A stretch of 64,000 bases of DNA from Aurantimonas sp. 22II-16-19i. Its GTDB lineage: Bacteria > Pseudomonadota > Alphaproteobacteria > Rhizobiales > Rhizobiaceae. The notes below the pieces were generated by a model, which saw only the letters and a program-made list of their open reading frames with translations, searched no databases and was not told the DNA's origin. Every line of letters begins with the position of its first letter. Position 1 is the stretch's first letter. Of this stretch, positions 55,526 to 64,000 are shown one piece after another. The translations under genes and the position numbers were made by a program. The stretch covers positions 248,001 through 312,000 of the forward strand of contig NZ_AQQS01000002.1 of assembly GCF_002088275.1 (NCBI RefSeq), written 5' to 3'.

Positions 55526-56695
55526 ATGGAGCGGATATCGCAAAGGTTGTATCGGGGGCATGCCTTGAGCGGCGCCGTTCGCTGGCTCGTGGCCGGCGCC
55601 GGCTTCACCGGGGCCGTCGTCGCCGAGCGGATCGCCCGGACGCTGGATCAGAGGGTCCTCATCGTCGATCGCCGCGACCATCTGGGCGGCAACGCCTATG
55701 ATTTCACCGATGCGGACGGCAACGTCATCCACAAATACGGCCCGCATATCTTCCATACGGGCAGCGATCGGATCTGGGAGTATCTCTCGCAGTTCACCGA
55801 GTGGCGGCCCTATGTCCACCGCACCATGGTGGCGATCGGCGACCAGCTGGTCACGCTGCCGTTCAACCTCGATTCGCTGCAGCGGGTCTTCCCCGGCCCT
55901 GCCGCCGACAAGATCTCGGCGGCTCTCGTCGCCGACCACGGCTCCGGGACGCGGGTGACGATAGGCAAGCTGCTCGAGAGCCCGACGCCGGCGATCGCCG
56001 AGTTCGCGCGGTTCCTCCATGAGAACGTCTATCTCAACTATGTCCGCAAGCAATGGGACCTCGAGCCGGAAGAGCTGAGCCCGTCCGTGCTGGCGCGCCT
56101 GCCGGTGTCGATCAGCCATGACGACCGATACTTCCAGAGCCGCCACCAGGCGATGCCGGTCGACGGATATGCCGCCTTGTTCGAGCGGATGCTCGCCCAT
56201 CCCAAGATCGAGGTCGCGCTCGGCACCGAATTTGCCGACGCGCGCGCCAGCCATCCGTCGGCGAGGATCGTCTATACAGGACCGATCGACGCCTATTTCG
56301 ACCATCGCCACGGCGAACTGCCTTATCGCAGCGTCCGCTTCGACCTGAGCTTCGCCGCCGCGGAAAGGGCTCAGCCGGTGGGGACGATCAGCTATCCGGG
56401 GGCGGACGGCTACACGCGGATCACCGACCTCTCCCACATCACCGGGCAGACGAGCCGCAGCGTCCTCGTCAAGGAGTTTCCCGAAGCCTATGCCCGGGGG
56501 CGCAACGAGCCGTTCTACCCGGTGCCGACGCCGCAGAGCGCAGCGATGCTGAAGCCCTATGTGGAGGCCGCCGGCAAGCTGCGGGGCAAGGTCTGGTTCG
56601 CCGGCCGGCTCGGCGACTACGCCTACTACAACATGGACCAGGCCTGCGGCCGGGCGATGGCGCTGGTCGACAAGGAACTCGCCGGCGCGGCATGA
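55526..56695 (+). CDS. glf: UDP-galactopyranose mutase
   Basis: This 389-residue flavoenzyme interconverts UDP-galactopyranose and UDP-galactofuranose. The FAD fold is AGAGFTGAVVAERIA. HLGGNAYDF, KYGPHIFHT, NYVRKQWDLEP, RYFQSRHQAMPVDGY and the C-terminal FAGRLGDYAYYNMDQ are diagnostic. ATG 55526 is listed; a TTG at 55565 (LSGAVRWLVAG) is an alternative closer to the usual N-terminus. No galactofuranosyl transferase lies nearby, so the product's use is unclear. Confidence 0.92.
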   Translation: MERISQRLYRGHALSGAVRWLVAGAGFTGAVVAERIARTLDQRVLIVDRRDHLGGNAYDFTDADGNVIHKYGPHIFHTGSDRIWEYLSQFTEWRPYVHRTMVAIGDQLVTLPFNLDSLQRVFPGPAADKISAALVADHGSGTRVTIGKLLESPTPAIAEFARFLHENVYLNYVRKQWDLEPEELSPSVLARLPVSISHDDRYFQSRHQAMPVDGYAALFERMLAHPKIEVALGTEFADARASHPSARIVYTGPIDAYFDHRHGELPYRSVRFDLSFAAAERAQPVGTISYPGADGYTRITDLSHITGQTSRSVLVKEFPEAYARGRNEPFYPVPTPQSAAMLKPYVEAAGKLRGKVWFAGRLGDYAYYNMDQACGRAMALVDKELAGAA

Positions 56696-56990
56696 CCGCC
56701 CGTCGGCGCGTTGCGCATCCGCCGGATGCCGGGCCGCCTGATGCCCGGCCCTCCGATGTCCGGCGTCCCCTCGGCGCGGACGCTGCGCCGCCATGCCGCG
56801 GCACCTTGGTGGCGGAGGCCGGCAAGGCCGGCGACTGCCGGCGCGAGGCTGCTTGGAGATGATCCGGGGCTGTGCTAAGTCGCCTGCTCCGGGCGGGCCC
56901 GCGCAGCGATCCTCGTCCGCTGAGGCCAGGCCCCGCCGCAGGGCGCCGATCGCCACAGAGAGCGCCATTCGCCACAGGGAGAGTGACAGC

Positions 56991-58307
56991 ATGAGCCAGG
57001 CCCAGAGCGCCGATCCGAAGACCGATTTCTCCGGTTTCTTCACGACCCCCATTTCCGAAAGCGACCCGGACGTCTTCTCCGCCATGGAGAAGGAGCTCGG
57101 CCGCCAGCGCCACGAGATCGAGCTCATCGCCTCGGAGAACATCGTCTCGCGCGCCGTCATGGAGGCGCAGGGCTCCGTCCTCACCAACAAATATGCCGAG
57201 GGCTATCCGGGCCGGCGCTACTATGGCGGCTGCCAGTATGTCGACCTCGTCGAGGAACTGGCGATCGAGCGGGTGAAGCAGCTGTTCGGCTGCGAATATG
57301 CCAATGTCCAGGCCAATTCCGGCAGTCAGGCCAACCAAGCGGTGCTGCTGGCGCTGTCGAAGCCCGGCGCGACGCTGCTCGGCATGAGCCTCGACGCCGG
57401 CGGACACCTGACCCATGGCGCCAAGCCGAACCTGTCCGGCCGCTGGTTCAACGCGGTCCAGTACGGGCTCGACACCTCGACCGGCCTCATCGACTACGAT
57501 CAGGTCGAGCGCCTCGCCGTCGACCACAAGCCGGAAGTGATCGTCGCCGGCGGCTCGGCCTATTCCCGCCACATCGACTTCGCGCGCTTCCGGGCGATCG
57601 CCGACAAGGTCGGGGCGTATCTGTGGGTCGACATGGCGCATTTCGCCGGTCTGGTTGCGGCGGGCCATCATCCGAACCCGTTCCCGCACGCCCATGTCGC
57701 CACCTCGACGACCCACAAGACCCTGCGCGGTCCGCGCGGCGGCATCGTTCTCACCAATGACGAGGACATCGCCAAGAAGATCAATTCGGCGATCTTCCCG
57801 GGGCTGCAGGGCGGACCGCTGATGCATGTCATCGCCGGCAAGGCGGTGGCCTTCGGCGAGGCGCTGCAGCCGGGCTACAAGTCCTACATCGCGGCGGTCT
57901 GCGAGAATGCCAAGGTGCTGGCCGAGACGCTGCGCGAGGGCGGCCTCGACATCGTCTCGGGCGGCACCGACACCCATCTGATGCTGGTCGACCTGCGCCC
58001 GATGAACCTCACCGGCAAGGACTCCGAGAAGGCGCTCGGCCGGGCGAACATCACCTGCAACAAGAACGGCGTGCCGAACGACCCGCAGAAGCCGATGGTG
58101 ACCTCGGGCATCCGCCTCGGCACCCCGGCGGCGACCAGCCGCGGCTTCGGCACCGCCGAGTTCCGCGAGGTCGGCAAGCTGATCCTCGAAGTGCTCGACG
58201 GTCTTCGCAAGGCCAATTCGGAAGACGGCAATGCCGAGATCGAGGCCTCGGTGAAGGAACGCGTCGTCGCGCTGACGGACCGTTTCCCGATCTATCAGGC
58301 GATCTGA
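56991..58307 (+). CDS. glyA: Serine hydroxymethyltransferase
   Basis: This 438-residue PLP enzyme makes glycine and methylene-tetrahydrofolate from serine. [29 protein letters not shown] and the PLP lysine K243 in [13 protein letters not shown] are present. ATG 56991 has GGGAGAG upstream. A perfect terminator follows. Head of the conserved glyA–nrdR–rib–nusB block. The 295 bases upstream show no recognisable riboswitch. Confidence 0.97.
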   Translation: MSQAQSADPKTDFSGFFTTPISESDPDVFSAMEKELGRQRHEIELIASENIVSRAVMEAQGSVLTNKYAEGYPGRRYYGGCQYVDLVEELAIERVKQLFGCEYANVQANSGSQANQAVLLALSKPGATLLGMSLDAGGHLTHGAKPNLSGRWFNAVQYGLDTSTGLIDYDQVERLAVDHKPEVIVAGGSAYSRHIDFARFRAIADKVGAYLWVDMAHFAGLVAAGHHPNPFPHAHVATSTTHKTLRGPRGGIVLTNDEDIAKKINSAIFPGLQGGPLMHVIAGKAVAFGEALQPGYKSYIAAVCENAKVLAETLREGGLDIVSGGTDTHLMLVDLRPMNLTGKDSEKALGRANITCNKNGVPNDPQKPMVTSGIRLGTPAATSRGFGTAEFREVGKLILEVLDGLRKANSEDGNAEIEASVKERVVALTDRFPIYQAI

Positions 58308-58349
58308 GTCGGCACCGGCTTTTGGGCCGGGCCGTTCGTGACTATCTGG

Positions 58350-58375
58350 AAAAGGCCGCGTCACCGCGGCCTTTT
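58350..58375 (+). terminator. Intrinsic terminator after glyA
   Basis: AAAAGGCCGCG (58350–58360) and CGCGGCCTTTT (58365–58375) form an 11-bp perfect stem with a TCAC loop, 42 bases after the glyA stop. Being symmetric with A/T ends, it can work on both strands. Confidence 0.88.
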
Positions 58376-58528
58376 CGTCGTGTGAGACCTGGCGCCATCG
58401 CAGATGGCCAAGGGTCGCGGATCGCGCGCTTCGTCGAGGCTTCGGCCCGGCGTCGAAGCCGCGACAGGTTCGACGGGCGGACGCCTCGGCGTTGCGGCGC
58501 GTTGCCATGAGTGCGGGAGCAGAAGACG

Positions 58529-59050
58529 ATGCGCTGTCCCTATTGCGGGTCCCAGGACAGCCAGGTGAAGGATTCGCGCCCGGCCGAGGACGGCGCGGCG
58601 ATCCGCCGCCGGCGGATCTGCCCGGACTGCTCGGGCCGTTTCACCACCTTCGAGCGGGTCCAGCTGCGCGAGCTCCATGTCCTGAAGAAGTCCGGCAAGC
58701 GGGTGCCGTTCGTGCGCGACAAGCTCGCGCGCTCGGTGGAGATCGCCCTCAGGAAACGGCCCGTCGATCCCCAGCGGGTCGAGCGGATGATCTCGGGCAT
58801 CGTCCGGCGGCTGGAGCAGATGGGCGAGCCGGAGGTGCGGTCCGAGGCTATCGGGGCGATGGTGATGGAGGCGCTGCGGGGGCTCGACGACGTCGCCTAT
58901 GTGCGCTTCGCCTCGGTCTATCGGGACTTCGCCGAGGCGAGCGACTTCGAGTCCGTGATCGGAGAACTCGCCCGCTCCCATACGGCGATCGCGATGGAGA
59001 CGGTCAAGCCCGCCCCGGCTTCGAAGGAGGACGATCCCCATGACGACTGA
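58529..59050 (+). CDS. nrdR: Transcriptional repressor NrdR
   Basis: This 173-residue repressor of ribonucleotide-reductase genes has a zinc ribbon with C3, C6, C31 and C34 (MRCPYCGS … [13 protein letters not shown]) and an ATP-cone domain. ATG 58529 lies behind GGAG at 9 bases. Its 3' end overlaps ribD by 11 bases. Alphaproteobacteria commonly place it between glyA and ribD. Confidence 0.96.
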   Translation: MRCPYCGSQDSQVKDSRPAEDGAAIRRRRICPDCSGRFTTFERVQLRELHVLKKSGKRVPFVRDKLARSVEIALRKRPVDPQRVERMISGIVRRLEQMGEPEVRSEAIGAMVMEALRGLDDVAYVRFASVYRDFAEASDFESVIGELARSHTAIAMETVKPAPASKEDDPHDD

Positions 59051-60212
59051 CGCAGCCCCCGTCGCGAATGGCGCCTCTGGCGCCTCGGCCTTCGCCCCGG
59101 AACGGCCCGAGGACCGCTGGTTCATGGCGGCCGCGATCCGCTATGCGATGCGCCATGTCGGGCGGACCGGCACCAACCCGTCCGTGGCGACCCTGATCGT
59201 GCGCAACGACGGCGAGGGGCCGCGCATCGTCGGGCGCGGCGTCACCGCGCTGGGCGGCCGGCCGCATGCGGAGGCGGGAGCGCTGGCCGAGGCGGGCGAA
59301 CTCGCCCGCGGCGCGACCGCCTATGTCACTCTCGAGCCCTGCGCCCACCACGGCCGCACGCCCCCCTGCGCCGAGGCGCTGGTGCGCGCCGGCATCGCTC
59401 GGGTGGTCTCGGCCGCCGCCGACCCCGACCCGCGGGTCGACGGCAAGGGCCACCAGATGCTGATGGCCGGCGGCGTCGCCGTGACGCGGCGCGTGATGGA
59501 GAGGGAGGCGGCGCGCACCATCGAGGGCTACCTGACCCGGCACCGGCGCGGCCGCCCGGGCGTCACCCTCAAGATGGCCCTGTCGCGGGACGGGCGGATC
59601 GGCATTCGCGGCGGCGGCCAGGTGAAGATCACCGGCCCCGTCTCCGACGCCCAGACCCATCTGGTGCGGGCCCGTCACGACGCCATCCTCGTCGGCGCCG
59701 GAACCGCGCTGGAGGACGATCCGCGCCTCGACTGCCGGCTGCCGGGCATGGCGGGCCGCTCGCCGGCGCGCATCATCCTCGACCCGAACCTCAGAACCTC
59801 GCCGGAGATGACTGTCGCCCGCACCGCCCGCAGCGTGCCGACGATGATCGCCACCTTCGAGACCTCCGACCCGCAGCGGCAGGCCGCGCTCGCCGAGGCG
59901 GGGGTGACCTTCGTCGCCTGCGTCGCCGATCCGGCGAGCGGCCGCGTCGCCCTGCCGGAGCTGCTCGAGGATCTCGCCGCCACCGGCATCACCTCGATCC
60001 TCGTCGAGGGCGGGGCGAACATCGCCGCGAGCTTCCTCGCCGACGGGCTGGTCGACCGGCTGATCCTCGTCGAGGGCGCGGTGGAGATCGGCGAGGCGGG
60101 GATCGTCCCGCCGCTGGACGTCGCGGCGGCCCGAAGCCGCTACAGGCTGCTGCGGCAGGACGTGTTCGGCGCCGACACATGGTTCGACTTTGCCTGCGAG
60201 GAGATTGTCTGA
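59040..60212 (+). CDS. ribD: Bifunctional riboflavin deaminase/reductase
   Basis: This 390-residue enzyme carries out two riboflavin steps. The deaminase zinc site is H76-A-E78 (RPHAEAGA) with C101 and C110 ([12 protein letters not shown]). The reductase domain starts near 185 ([16 protein letters not shown] … [19 protein letters not shown] … [13 protein letters not shown]). It overlaps nrdR by 11 bases and ribE by one (TGATG). Confidence 0.96.
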   Translation: MTTDAAPVANGASGASAFAPERPEDRWFMAAAIRYAMRHVGRTGTNPSVATLIVRNDGEGPRIVGRGVTALGGRPHAEAGALAEAGELARGATAYVTLEPCAHHGRTPPCAEALVRAGIARVVSAAADPDPRVDGKGHQMLMAGGVAVTRRVMEREAARTIEGYLTRHRRGRPGVTLKMALSRDGRIGIRGGGQVKITGPVSDAQTHLVRARHDAILVGAGTALEDDPRLDCRLPGMAGRSPARIILDPNLRTSPEMTVARTARSVPTMIATFETSDPQRQAALAEAGVTFVACVADPASGRVALPELLEDLAATGITSILVEGGANIAASFLADGLVDRLILVEGAVEIGEAGIVPPLDVAAARSRYRLLRQDVFGADTWFDFACEEIV

Positions 60213-60829
60213 TGTTCACCGGGATCGTCACCGATATCGGCCGGATCGAGGCGGCGGAGCCGCGCGAGAAGGGCTGCAGCTTCCGCATCGCCACCGCATA
60301 CGATCCCGCGACGATCGCGATCGGCGCGTCGATCGCCTGCGCCGGCGTCTGCCTGACGGTGACGGCGCTGCCGGAGGCCACGGCGAATGCGAGGTGGTTC
60401 GAGGTCGAGGCGTGGGAGGAGGCGCTGCGGCTGACCACCGCCGGCGGCTGGGGCCCGGGAACGCGGGTCAATCTGGAGCGGTCGCTGAAGGTCGGCGACG
60501 AGCTCGGCGGCCACCTCGTCTCCGGCCATGTGGACGAGCTGGCGGAGATCGTCGCGCGCGAGGACGAGGGGGAGGCCGTCCGCTTCCGTCTCAAGGCTCC
60601 GGCAGCCCTCAAGCGCTATATCGCCAGGAAGGGCTCGATCTGCCTCGACGGCACGTCGCTGACGGTGAATTCGGTGGAGGACGACGTCTTCGACGTGCTG
60701 CTCATCCGCCACTCGCTCAGCGTCACCACCTGGGGCGATCGCGCCGTCGGCGACAGCGTCAATCTTGAGATCGACCAGATTGCGCGCTATGCCGAACGCC
60801 TGTTCGGCGGCAGCAGCAGCGAGATTTGA
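60212..60829 (+). CDS. ribE: Riboflavin synthase, alpha chain
   Basis: This 205-residue enzyme dismutates lumazine to riboflavin. [40 protein letters not shown] and LDGTSLTVNSVED cover its two barrel halves. The stop codon is directly adjacent to that of the inverted endolysin-like gene. Confidence 0.96.
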   Translation: MFTGIVTDIGRIEAAEPREKGCSFRIATAYDPATIAIGASIACAGVCLTVTALPEATANARWFEVEAWEEALRLTTAGGWGPGTRVNLERSLKVGDELGGHLVSGHVDELAEIVAREDEGEAVRFRLKAPAALKRYIARKGSICLDGTSLTVNSVEDDVFDVLLIRHSLSVTTWGDRAVGDSVNLEIDQIARYAERLFGGSSSEI

Positions 60830-61525
60830 TCAAGCTTCGTCCCAGGATAATGTATCCCTTCGGGCGACTTCGACAGCAGTGGGAATCACCGCAGCTGCTG
60901 TCGATGGCCATCGCGCTTCGAGGAGCCGATCCTTTTTGATCCAAGCGAGTGAAACCGAGTCTGACTGGTTGCCGCCCAAGATTCGATATGCTGAAGCATC
61001 CTCGCCGGCATAAAATCCCACGTGACCTTTGCTGCTTCCTCGCGATTCCCGCCAAAAAACCATTACGGCCCCCGTCGTTGGCTCGGTCTTGTAGCCAAAT
61101 CGCCTCCAGGCGCGAGCCCACAATGGGGCGGTTGGGATGGGCTCCCGGTCGAGGGTTGAACCGATGCAGTGAGCGACGAACAGGCCGCACCAGGGTGTGT
61201 CATCGGAATCGTATGGGATCCCAGCGTCGCTTGCCCAGTCGAGAATTTCAGGATTTGACCCGGTGCCGGGTTTCTCCTTAGTCCCTATCAGTCGGCGCGC
61301 TTCCTTGAACCAGACGAGATCGACCTGGTCGAGACCGGTATACTTCGGTGTGTTCGGAAACAGAGCGCCCAGCGTCATTGGACCGACGATGCCGTCGACT
61401 TCCAAATTTGAACGGCGTTGAAACTCTCTCACGGCTGCGATGGTCTGACGGCCCCAGATGCCGTCGATAGGACCGGGATTTATGCCGTGGGCGGCCAGCG
61501 CCTTTTGAATGTCGGATACTTTCAT
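60830..61525 (-). CDS. Phage-endolysin-like peptidase with peptidoglycan-binding domain (TIGR02594)
   Basis: This 231-residue protein has a PG_binding_1 domain (about 3–55: IQKALAAHGINPGPIDGIWGRQTIAAVREFQRR … VDGIVGPMTLGAL) and a TIGR02594/CHAP-like amidase domain. The putative triad is C113 (TPWCGLF), H168 (KGHVGFY) and N186 (GGNQ). No signal peptide is visible, as in phage endolysins. It is inverted relative to the rib genes, lower in GC, and its stop abuts the ribE stop. ATG 61525 was chosen by domain alignment; 21 more codons upstream are unconserved. Probably phage-derived cargo. Confidence 0.85.
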   Translation of the reverse strand: MKVSDIQKALAAHGINPGPIDGIWGRQTIAAVREFQRRSNLEVDGIVGPMTLGALFPNTPKYTGLDQVDLVWFKEARRLIGTKEKPGTGSNPEILDWASDAGIPYDSDDTPWCGLFVAHCIGSTLDREPIPTAPLWARAWRRFGYKTEPTTGAVMVFWRESRGSSKGHVGFYAGEDASAYRILGGNQSDSVSLAWIKKDRLLEARWPSTAAAVIPTAVEVARRDTLSWDEA

Positions 61526-61931
61526 AGCGACAGGGCTCCCAAGGATGAACGCTTTTGACGCACTGGCCCGTAGGACCATCATTTTCATGGCCCCTGTTTG
61601 CGTGCGAGATACACGCTCTGAATGTGGACGAGGTTATTAAATCCCTTTAGGGAAGGCAAGGCCACTACCTAAATTCACAAGGAAAAAAATAGCTCTTCTA
61701 TTCGCATTGAGAGCAGTATCAGTCAGCAATCATAGAAAATTTGAAGGAGGTGCCCTAAGGAGATATATCGCCTTCTGGCGATGATGGTCTCCCGGCGGCC
61801 GGTGCCCCCGCTACTATGGAGCAATGCGGCCCCGACCTTGCGAAAAGCCATGGGTCTTCCCGCCAGTGCCTGTTGCCTGTGGTGCGGCGGAGGCGTATCC
61901 CCGCGACGACCCATTTCCGGAAGGACTTCCC
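61526..61931. other. AT-rich intergenic region, endolysin-like gene/ribH
   Basis: Of these 406 bases, the stretch 61600–61760 is clearly AT-rich. On the minus strand, TTTAATAA lies about 110 bases before the endolysin-like start. On the plus strand, a small hairpin ATCGCC/GGCGAT is at 61767–61782. No FMN-riboswitch pattern was found before ribH. Confidence 0.45.
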
Positions 61932-62381
61932 ATGGCTTCCAACCCGCACATCCTGATCGTCGAGGCGCGCTACTACGAGCACATCGCCGATCATCTCCTC
62001 GCCGGCGCCAAGGCGGCGCTGGATGCCGCCGGCGCGACCCACGAGGTCGTCACCGTGCCGGGCGCGCTGGAAGCGCCCGCGGCGATCGGCTTCGCCTTGT
62101 CCGGTGCCGACGGCGGCGGCACCGAGTTCGACGGCTATGTCGTGCTCGGCTGCGTCATCCGCGGCGAGACCTTCCATTTCGACATCGTCGCCGGCGAATC
62201 CGCCCGGGCGCTGATGACGCTGTCCATCGACGAGGGGATCGCCGTCGGCAACGGCATCCTCACCGTCGAGAACGAGGAGCAGGCTCTGGTGCGCGCCGAT
62301 CCGGCCCGCAAGGACAAGGGCGGCGAGGCGGCCAAGACGGCGCTGCGGATGATCGCCCTCCGCGAGCAGCTGGGAGACTGA
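61932..62381 (+). CDS. ribH: 6,7-dimethyl-8-ribityllumazine synthase
   Basis: This 149-residue lumazine synthase has [57 protein letters not shown] and [15 protein letters not shown] 61932 has AAGGA 6 bases upstream. Normally directly after ribE; here 1.1 kb away because of the inverted gene. Confidence 0.96.
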   Translation: MASNPHILIVEARYYEHIADHLLAGAKAALDAAGATHEVVTVPGALEAPAAIGFALSGADGGGTEFDGYVVLGCVIRGETFHFDIVAGESARALMTLSIDEGIAVGNGILTVENEEQALVRADPARKDKGGEAAKTALRMIALREQLGD

Positions 62382-62383
62382 CC

Positions 62384-62947
62384 ATGGCCGATCCGCATCA
62401 GCCGCCCCGGCCGGTGAAGGCCGCCAACAAGCGCGGCGCGGCGCGGCTCGCCGCCGTCCAGGCGCTCTACCAGATGGATGTGGGCGGCTCGAACCTGCTG
62501 GAGACGGTGGCGGAGTACGAATCCTACCGCCTCGGCCAGGAGATCGACGGGGAACAGTACCGCTCCGCCGACGCCGGCTGGTTTCGCGACGTCGTCTCCG
62601 GCGTGGTGCGCCAGCAGACGGTCATCGACCCGATGATCCACGCCGCGCTGCCGAGGGACTGGCCGCTCGCCCGCCTCGACACGACGCTGCGGGCGATCCT
62701 GCGGGCCGGCGTCTTCGAGATCCGCTCGCGGCTCGACGTGCCGGTGGCGGTGATCGTCAACGAATATGTGGACGTCGCCAGAGCCTTCTACACCGACGAG
62801 GAGCCGCGCCTCATCAACGCCGTGCTCGACCGCATCGCCAAGGAAAACCGCCCCGACAAGGTCGACAGGCCACAGCCGGGCGCCCCGGTGGACGAGACCC
62901 GAGGGGCGGACGAGACCCGAGGGGCTGACGGAAGCGAACCGTCGTGA
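62384..62947 (+). CDS. nusB: Transcription antitermination factor NusB
   Basis: This 187-residue helical RNA-binding factor acts in rRNA antitermination. [30 protein letters not shown] and [13 protein letters not shown] are conserved. The C-terminus carries a short duplicated DETRGAD unit, found twice. It lies two bases after ribH; its stop overlaps the next ATG (TGATG). Confidence 0.96.
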   Translation: MADPHQPPRPVKAANKRGAARLAAVQALYQMDVGGSNLLETVAEYESYRLGQEIDGEQYRSADAGWFRDVVSGVVRQQTVIDPMIHAALPRDWPLARLDTTLRAILRAGVFEIRSRLDVPVAVIVNEYVDVARAFYTDEEPRLINAVLDRIAKENRPDKVDRPQPGAPVDETRGADETRGADGSEPS

Positions 62948-64000
62948 TGTCGGCCGCCGCCGGCGGGCTGGCGCAGGCAAGGGGTGCCGCAACGGCGCGG
63001 CGCAACGCCTTCGTCCTCGCCACCGCCCAGGCGGTGGTCGGCTCGGCGGCGCCGGTGGCGATCTCGACGGGGGGGCTCGCGGGAACCTGGCTGCTCATGG
63101 ACGACAAGTCCTGGGCGACGCTTCCCGTCACCGGCTTCAATGTCGGCGTGGCGCTGGGGGCGCTTCCGGCGGCAGCCCTGATGCGGGCGATCGGCCGCCG
63201 CCTCGGCTTTTCCGCCGGCGCGCTGTTCGTCTCGGTGGGCGGCCTCTGCGCCGGGCTGTCGCTCATCGCCCAGTCCTTCTGGCCCTTCGTCCTGTCGCTG
63301 ATCCTCGTCGGCTGCGGCAATGCCTTCACCCAGCAGTACCGCTTCGCCGCCACCGACGGCGCACCGCGGGACTACCAGGCGCGGGCGATCGCCATCGTGC
63401 TCGCCGGCGGCATGTTCTCCGCCGTCATCGGCCCGCAGATGGTCAACTTCACCACCGAGGTGTTCCGCCCGGCCGAATTTGCCGGCGGCTTCTTCGGCCT
63501 GTCGATCCTCGGGCTTCTCGGCGTCGTCGTCCTGTCCCGGCTGCGCATTCCCGAGGTCCCCGCCGTCCAGGCGGGCGCAGCGCCCGCCGAGTCCGCGCGC
63601 CCGCTCGCCGCCATCGTCGCCCAGCCGCGCTTCCTGACGGCGCTCGTCTGCGGCGTCGGCAGCTTCGCGATGATGAGCTTCGTGATGACCGGCGCGCCGC
63701 TCGCCATCGTCGCCTGCGGCCTGCCGAAGGAGGTCGGCTTCTTCGGCATCCAGTGGCACGTCATGGCGATGTTCGGGCCGAGCTTCTTCACCGGCCGGCT
63801 GATTGCCCGCTACGGCAAGGAGCGGGTCATCGCGGCCGGCCTCGTGGCGCTCCTCCTCAGCTTCGCGGTGTTCCTTTCCGGCGAGGCCGTCTGGCAGTTC
63901 TGGCTCGGCCTCGTCCTGCTCGGCCTCGGCTGGAACTTCGGCTTCATCGGCGCGACGGCGATGGTCGCCGAGACCTACCGGCCGTCCGAGAAGAACAAGA
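62947..64000 (+). CDS. MFS transporter, 3' part outside window
   Basis: The 351 visible codons encode a membrane carrier with hydrophobic helices throughout (GFNVGVALGALPAAALMRAIGRRLGFSAGALFVSVGG resembles the conserved loop between helices 2 and 3). The ATG overlaps the nusB stop by one base. The reading frame continues past base 64000. The substrate is unknown. Confidence 0.87.
   Translation, partial: MSAAAGGLAQARGAATARRNAFVLATAQAVVGSAAPVAISTGGLAGTWLLMDDKSWATLPVTGFNVGVALGALPAAALMRAIGRRLGFSAGALFVSVGGLCAGLSLIAQSFWPFVLSLILVGCGNAFTQQYRFAATDGAPRDYQARAIAIVLAGGMFSAVIGPQMVNFTTEVFRPAEFAGGFFGLSILGLLGVVVLSRLRIPEVPAVQAGAAPAESARPLAAIVAQPRFLTALVCGVGSFAMMSFVMTGAPLAIVACGLPKEVGFFGIQWHVMAMFGPSFFTGRLIARYGKERVIAAGLVALLLSFAVFLSGEAVWQFWLGLVLLGLGWNFGFIGATAMVAETYRPSEKNK

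Noticed and set aside
61526-61931. FMN riboswitch before ribH
   Set aside because: The conserved FMN-aptamer segments are absent.

Overview
The window is high-GC, gene-dense bacterial chromosome. Gene content and order point to an alphaproteobacterium of the Hyphomicrobiales (Rhizobiales). Supporting blocks are rpoZ–rsh–pyrE–DUF2062–lepB–rnc–era–recO, glyA–nrdR–ribD–ribE–ribH–nusB, a CycM-like membrane-anchored cytochrome, and a yejABEF-type transporter. An Aurantimonadaceae-like organism is my guess and is not proven by the sequence. I saw no tRNA, rRNA, CRISPR array or transposase gene.

Layout. 0–1.7 kb: the cut-off 5' part of a sulfurtransferase, an OhrR-type MarR regulator and a small acidic protein. 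1.8–12.3 kb: one long minus-strand operon encoding a Yej-type peptide/oligopeptide ABC importer with two tandem binding proteins. A PIN-toxin/antitoxin pair is lodged inside it, and it ends in a translationally coupled Nudix hydrolase and a hydroxyacid dehydrogenase. 12.5–20.9 kb: housekeeping genes, namely a two-haem-domain cytochrome c, kdsB, pheA, an alpha/beta hydrolase, a soluble lytic transglycosylase, dapA and smpB.

20.9–26.2 kb is the clearest accessory segment. A 1.1-kb non-coding stretch full of long inverted repeats precedes a roughly 1,330-codon STAND/NACHT-like P-loop NTPase with a C-terminal PD-(D/E)XK-like nuclease signature. Its base composition is lower in GC and its codon use less biased than its neighbours. 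The gene is interrupted by a frame change exactly at a run of ten G. It resembles the architecture of single-gene anti-phage STAND ATPases and is the best candidate for an undescribed system here.

26.2–31.0 kb: a DUF2252 protein, a YfcE-type phosphodiesterase, a membrane-protein pair (TIGR02587/TIGR02588), a type-5 uracil-DNA glycosylase and a NYN-domain protein. 31.4–39.4 kb: stringent response, pyrimidine synthesis, signal peptidase, RNase III, Era, RecO and an orphan HigA-like antitoxin. 39.4–43.9 kb: an MFS carrier, panC–panB (pantothenate) and a zinc alcohol/formaldehyde dehydrogenase. 44.1–48.0 kb: an arsenic-resistance operon (arsR, two unrelated arsenate reductases, arsH, arsB) with a recognisable and apparently leaderless promoter. 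48.2–56.7 kb: an AraC regulator, an HWE sensor kinase, soluble transhydrogenase, a second ATP-grasp glutathione synthetase-type gene, an SH3 protein with an Arg/Asp/Gly repeat tail and UDP-galactopyranose mutase. 57.0–64.0 kb: glyA–nrdR–rib–nusB, broken by an inverted phage-endolysin-like gene between ribE and ribH, and then an MFS carrier cut by the window end.
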